Assembly: GCA_946405475.1 (NCBI GenBank) | Contig: CAMJHI010000130.1 | Coordinates: forward strand, 1 to 6,582 | DNA: 6,582 nt | From: an uncultured Clostridia bacterium | Lineage (GTDB): Bacteria; Bacillota; Clostridia; Oscillospirales; Acutalibacteraceae | Direction: 5' to 3' | Part shown: piece by piece, positions 5,791-6,582 of the stretch | Position numbering within the stretch: the first letter of the stretch is position 1 | How the letters are laid out: every line of letters begins with the position of its first letter | Translations under genes and position numbers: made by a program | The notes under the pieces: model-generated | What the model was told of the DNA's origin: nothing | Databases searched by the model: none | The model's input: the letters and a program-made list of their open reading frames with translations, nothing else

Positions 5791-5834
5791 AAAAAAAGCA
5801 GGCAGTGCTTTCGGGCACTGCCTGTTTTCGTTTT
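5791..5834 (+). terminator. Rho-independent terminator after the DUF1508 gene
   Basis: A perfect 10-bp stem CAGGCAGTGC/GCACTGCCTG with a 6-base loop (TTTCGG), preceded by seven A and followed by TTTTCGTTTTG. The flanking A-run could let it act on minus-strand transcripts as well. Confidence 0.93.
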
Positions 5835-6019
5835 GTCTGATAAAAGCACAAGAAGCAAGCGTGGTCGAATCCGATCAGGAAAGAAAATGCCCCTCACGGA
5901 GAATCACAGGATTCTTTCTGAACACCGGGGAACCCCCGACGATGGGTGACCAAAGGCGCCGCCTTTGGAAACCGCAAGCCTTTGGAAACTTCAAAAAAAC
6001 AACACGCTGCAAAGAACAA
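5835..6019. other. Gene-free stretch with inverted and direct repeats
   Basis: No reading frame here has a ribosome binding site or recognisable protein; the open frames are short, Arg/Lys-rich and unconvincing. The stretch is rich in symmetry: GAATC/GATTC (5901-5914), GGGGAACCCC (5927-5936), the 8-bp stem CCAAAGGC/GCCTTTGG with loop GCC (5950-5968), and a second copy of GCCTTTGGAAAC. It lies between two convergent terminators, so it would be untranscribed unless it has its own promoter, which I could not find. Confidence 0.55.
5961..5989 (+). repeat. 12-bp direct repeat GCCTTTGGAAAC, two copies
   Basis: Exact copies at 5961-5972 and 5978-5989, 17 bases apart start to start. The upstream CCAAAGGC (5950-5957) is complementary to the first eight bases of either copy, so two alternative hairpins, with loops of 3 and 20 bases, exclude each other. 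Confidence 0.85.
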
Positions 6020-6043
6020 GGCAGACAGCTTTCACTGTCTGCC
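6010..6043 (-). terminator. Rho-independent terminator after the ferredoxin
   Basis: A perfect 9-bp stem GGCAGACAG/CTGTCTGCC (6020-6028 with 6035-6043) followed on the minus strand by TTGTTCTTTG. A smaller stem GCCC/GGGC at 6051-6063, followed on the plus strand by TTTTCTGTTCTT, may stop transcripts from the other direction. Confidence 0.8.
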
Positions 6044-6082
6044 CGATTCCGCCCGTAAAGGGCTTTTCTGTTCTTGTGTGAA

Positions 6083-6253
6083 TTATTCAGCCTTGGGAGC
6101 GCCGACAGGGCAAGTGGATTCGCAGGAACCGCAGTCGATGCAGGTGTCCGCGTCAATCACGAATTTGCCGTCGCCTTCGGAGATCGCGCCTACGGGGCAA
6201 TCTGCTGCGCAAGCACCACAGGAGATGCATTCATCGGAAATAACGTATGCCAT
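6083..6253 (-). CDS. 2[4Fe-4S] clostridial ferredoxin
   Basis: A 56-residue soluble electron carrier with two CxxCxxCxxxCP motifs: Cys9, 12, 15, 19 and Cys38, 41, 44, 48. The clusters share ligands crosswise, as in all clostridial ferredoxins, three Cys from one motif and the last from the other. The two halves are an old internal duplication (ECISCGACAADCPVGAI and TCIDCGSCESTCPVGAP). Length matches the family (about 55). AAAGGAGG lies 8 nt before the ATG, an ideal site implying high expression. It begins 47 bp after the stop of the pyruvate:ferredoxin oxidoreductase gene and is followed by a terminator, so it is most likely the last gene of that operon and the acceptor of its electrons, passing them on to hydrogenase or other acceptors. 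Confidence 0.95.
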   Translation of the reverse strand: MAYVISDECISCGACAADCPVGAISEGDGKFVIDADTCIDCGSCESTCPVGAPKAE

Positions 6254-6300
6254 GTTTGTGTCCTCCTTTATAAATTTGTTTTATCAAATGCGGTCAAGAC

Positions 6301-6582
6301 TCAGTCAGCCTTGGGCGCATAGAGATCCTGAAGCCGAAGCAGGTGATCGTAACGATCCATCGCGGTCTTTTCAGCCAGCGTGAAGAGCTCTTCCGCGCGT
6401 TCCGGGAAGGAACGGGTGAGCGAAGAGTAACGAGCTTCGCCGAGGATGAAGTCGCGGTAGCTGCCGGTGGCGGGCTTGGAGTCGATGGTGAAGGGGTTCT
6501 TGCCCTGCGCCTTGAGCGCCGGGTTGTAGCGGAACATGTTCCAGTAACCGCACTCGACGGCCTTCTTCATTTCCTTCTGGCA
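6301..6582 (-). CDS. nifJ: Pyruvate:ferredoxin oxidoreductase, C-terminal end (partial)
   Basis: The last 93 residues of a much larger protein (the single-chain enzyme has about 1170-1200); the frame is open at the right edge. The stretch CQKEMKKAVECGYWNMFRYN, then NPFTIDSKPATGSYRDFILGEARYSSL and an amphipathic helix ending LYAPKAD, is the typical C-terminal tail of single-chain pyruvate:ferredoxin (flavodoxin) oxidoreductases. These split pyruvate with coenzyme A to acetyl-CoA, CO2 and reduced ferredoxin. The catalytic thiamine diphosphate and iron-sulfur domains lie outside the window, so they cannot be checked. A related 2-oxoacid oxidoreductase is a lesser possibility. The ferredoxin directly downstream supports the assignment. 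Confidence 0.9.
   Translation of the reverse strand, partial: CQKEMKKAVECGYWNMFRYNPALKAQGKNPFTIDSKPATGSYRDFILGEARYSSLTRSFPERAEELFTLAEKTAMDRYDHLLRLQDLYAPKAD

Noticed and set aside
5863..5872. GGTCGAATCC, similar to a tRNA T-loop
   Set aside because: One base short of the usual T-arm, and no matching acceptor, anticodon or D arm around it.
5861..6058. Short open frames in the gene-free stretch
   Set aside because: No ribosome binding site, low-quality composition, and they run through hairpins and a terminator.
6268..6297. Possible separate promoter for the ferredoxin (TTGACC, 18 bases, TTATAA)
   Set aside because: Transcription would start at or within the ribosome binding site, leaving almost no leader; cotranscription with nifJ is more likely.

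Overview
The window looks like part of the chromosome of a strictly anaerobic, low-oxygen Clostridia, most likely an Oscillospiraceae/Ruminococcaceae-type gut Firmicute. The evidence is the end of a pyruvate:ferredoxin oxidoreductase gene followed by a clostridial 2[4Fe-4S] ferredoxin, consistently strong AGGAGG-type ribosome binding sites, a PdaA-type polysaccharide deacetylase, and a kinase closely resembling bifidobacterial NahK. The DNA is moderately GC-rich. I saw no insertion sequence, CRISPR array, rRNA or tRNA.

Layout. (1) Positions 3380 to 1, minus strand: a tightly packed operon behind a near-consensus sigma-A promoter. In transcription order it holds a lipoprotein of the basic secretory protein (BSP) fold, a CBM9-like carbohydrate-binding protein without a signal peptide, a NahK-type N-acetylhexosamine 1-kinase, and a membrane-anchored protein resembling a glycerophosphodiester phosphodiesterase (GDPD) that runs off the left edge. 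(2) Positions 4634 to 3391, minus strand: a 61-residue glycine/methionine-rich small protein followed by a lipoprotein polysaccharide deacetylase. (3) Positions 4726 to 5834, plus strand: trmL (tRNA 2'-O-methyltransferase), then a double-DUF1508 (YegP-like) gene with its own promoter and a strong terminator. (4) Positions 5835 to 6019: no convincing gene, but inverted and direct repeats. (5) Positions 6582 to 6020, minus strand: the C-terminal end of nifJ/por, a ferredoxin, and a terminator.

How the genes may work together. Pyruvate:ferredoxin oxidoreductase and the ferredoxin form an obvious electron-transfer pair. In the left operon, the kinase would phosphorylate GlcNAc/GalNAc released inside the cell, and the CBM9-like protein is translationally linked to it.

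The most notable observation is that both envelope proteins of that operon seem to have lost catalysis. The BSP-like lipoprotein has Ile-Glu-Gly-Phe-Ala where the family has HExxH, and the GDPD-like protein has Ala-Ala where the family has His-Arg, plus other lost metal and catalytic residues. An amino-sugar kinase, a carbohydrate-binding protein and two apparent pseudoenzymes in one operon is the best candidate here for an undescribed system. Its function is unknown, and the link is inferred from gene order and sequence alone.
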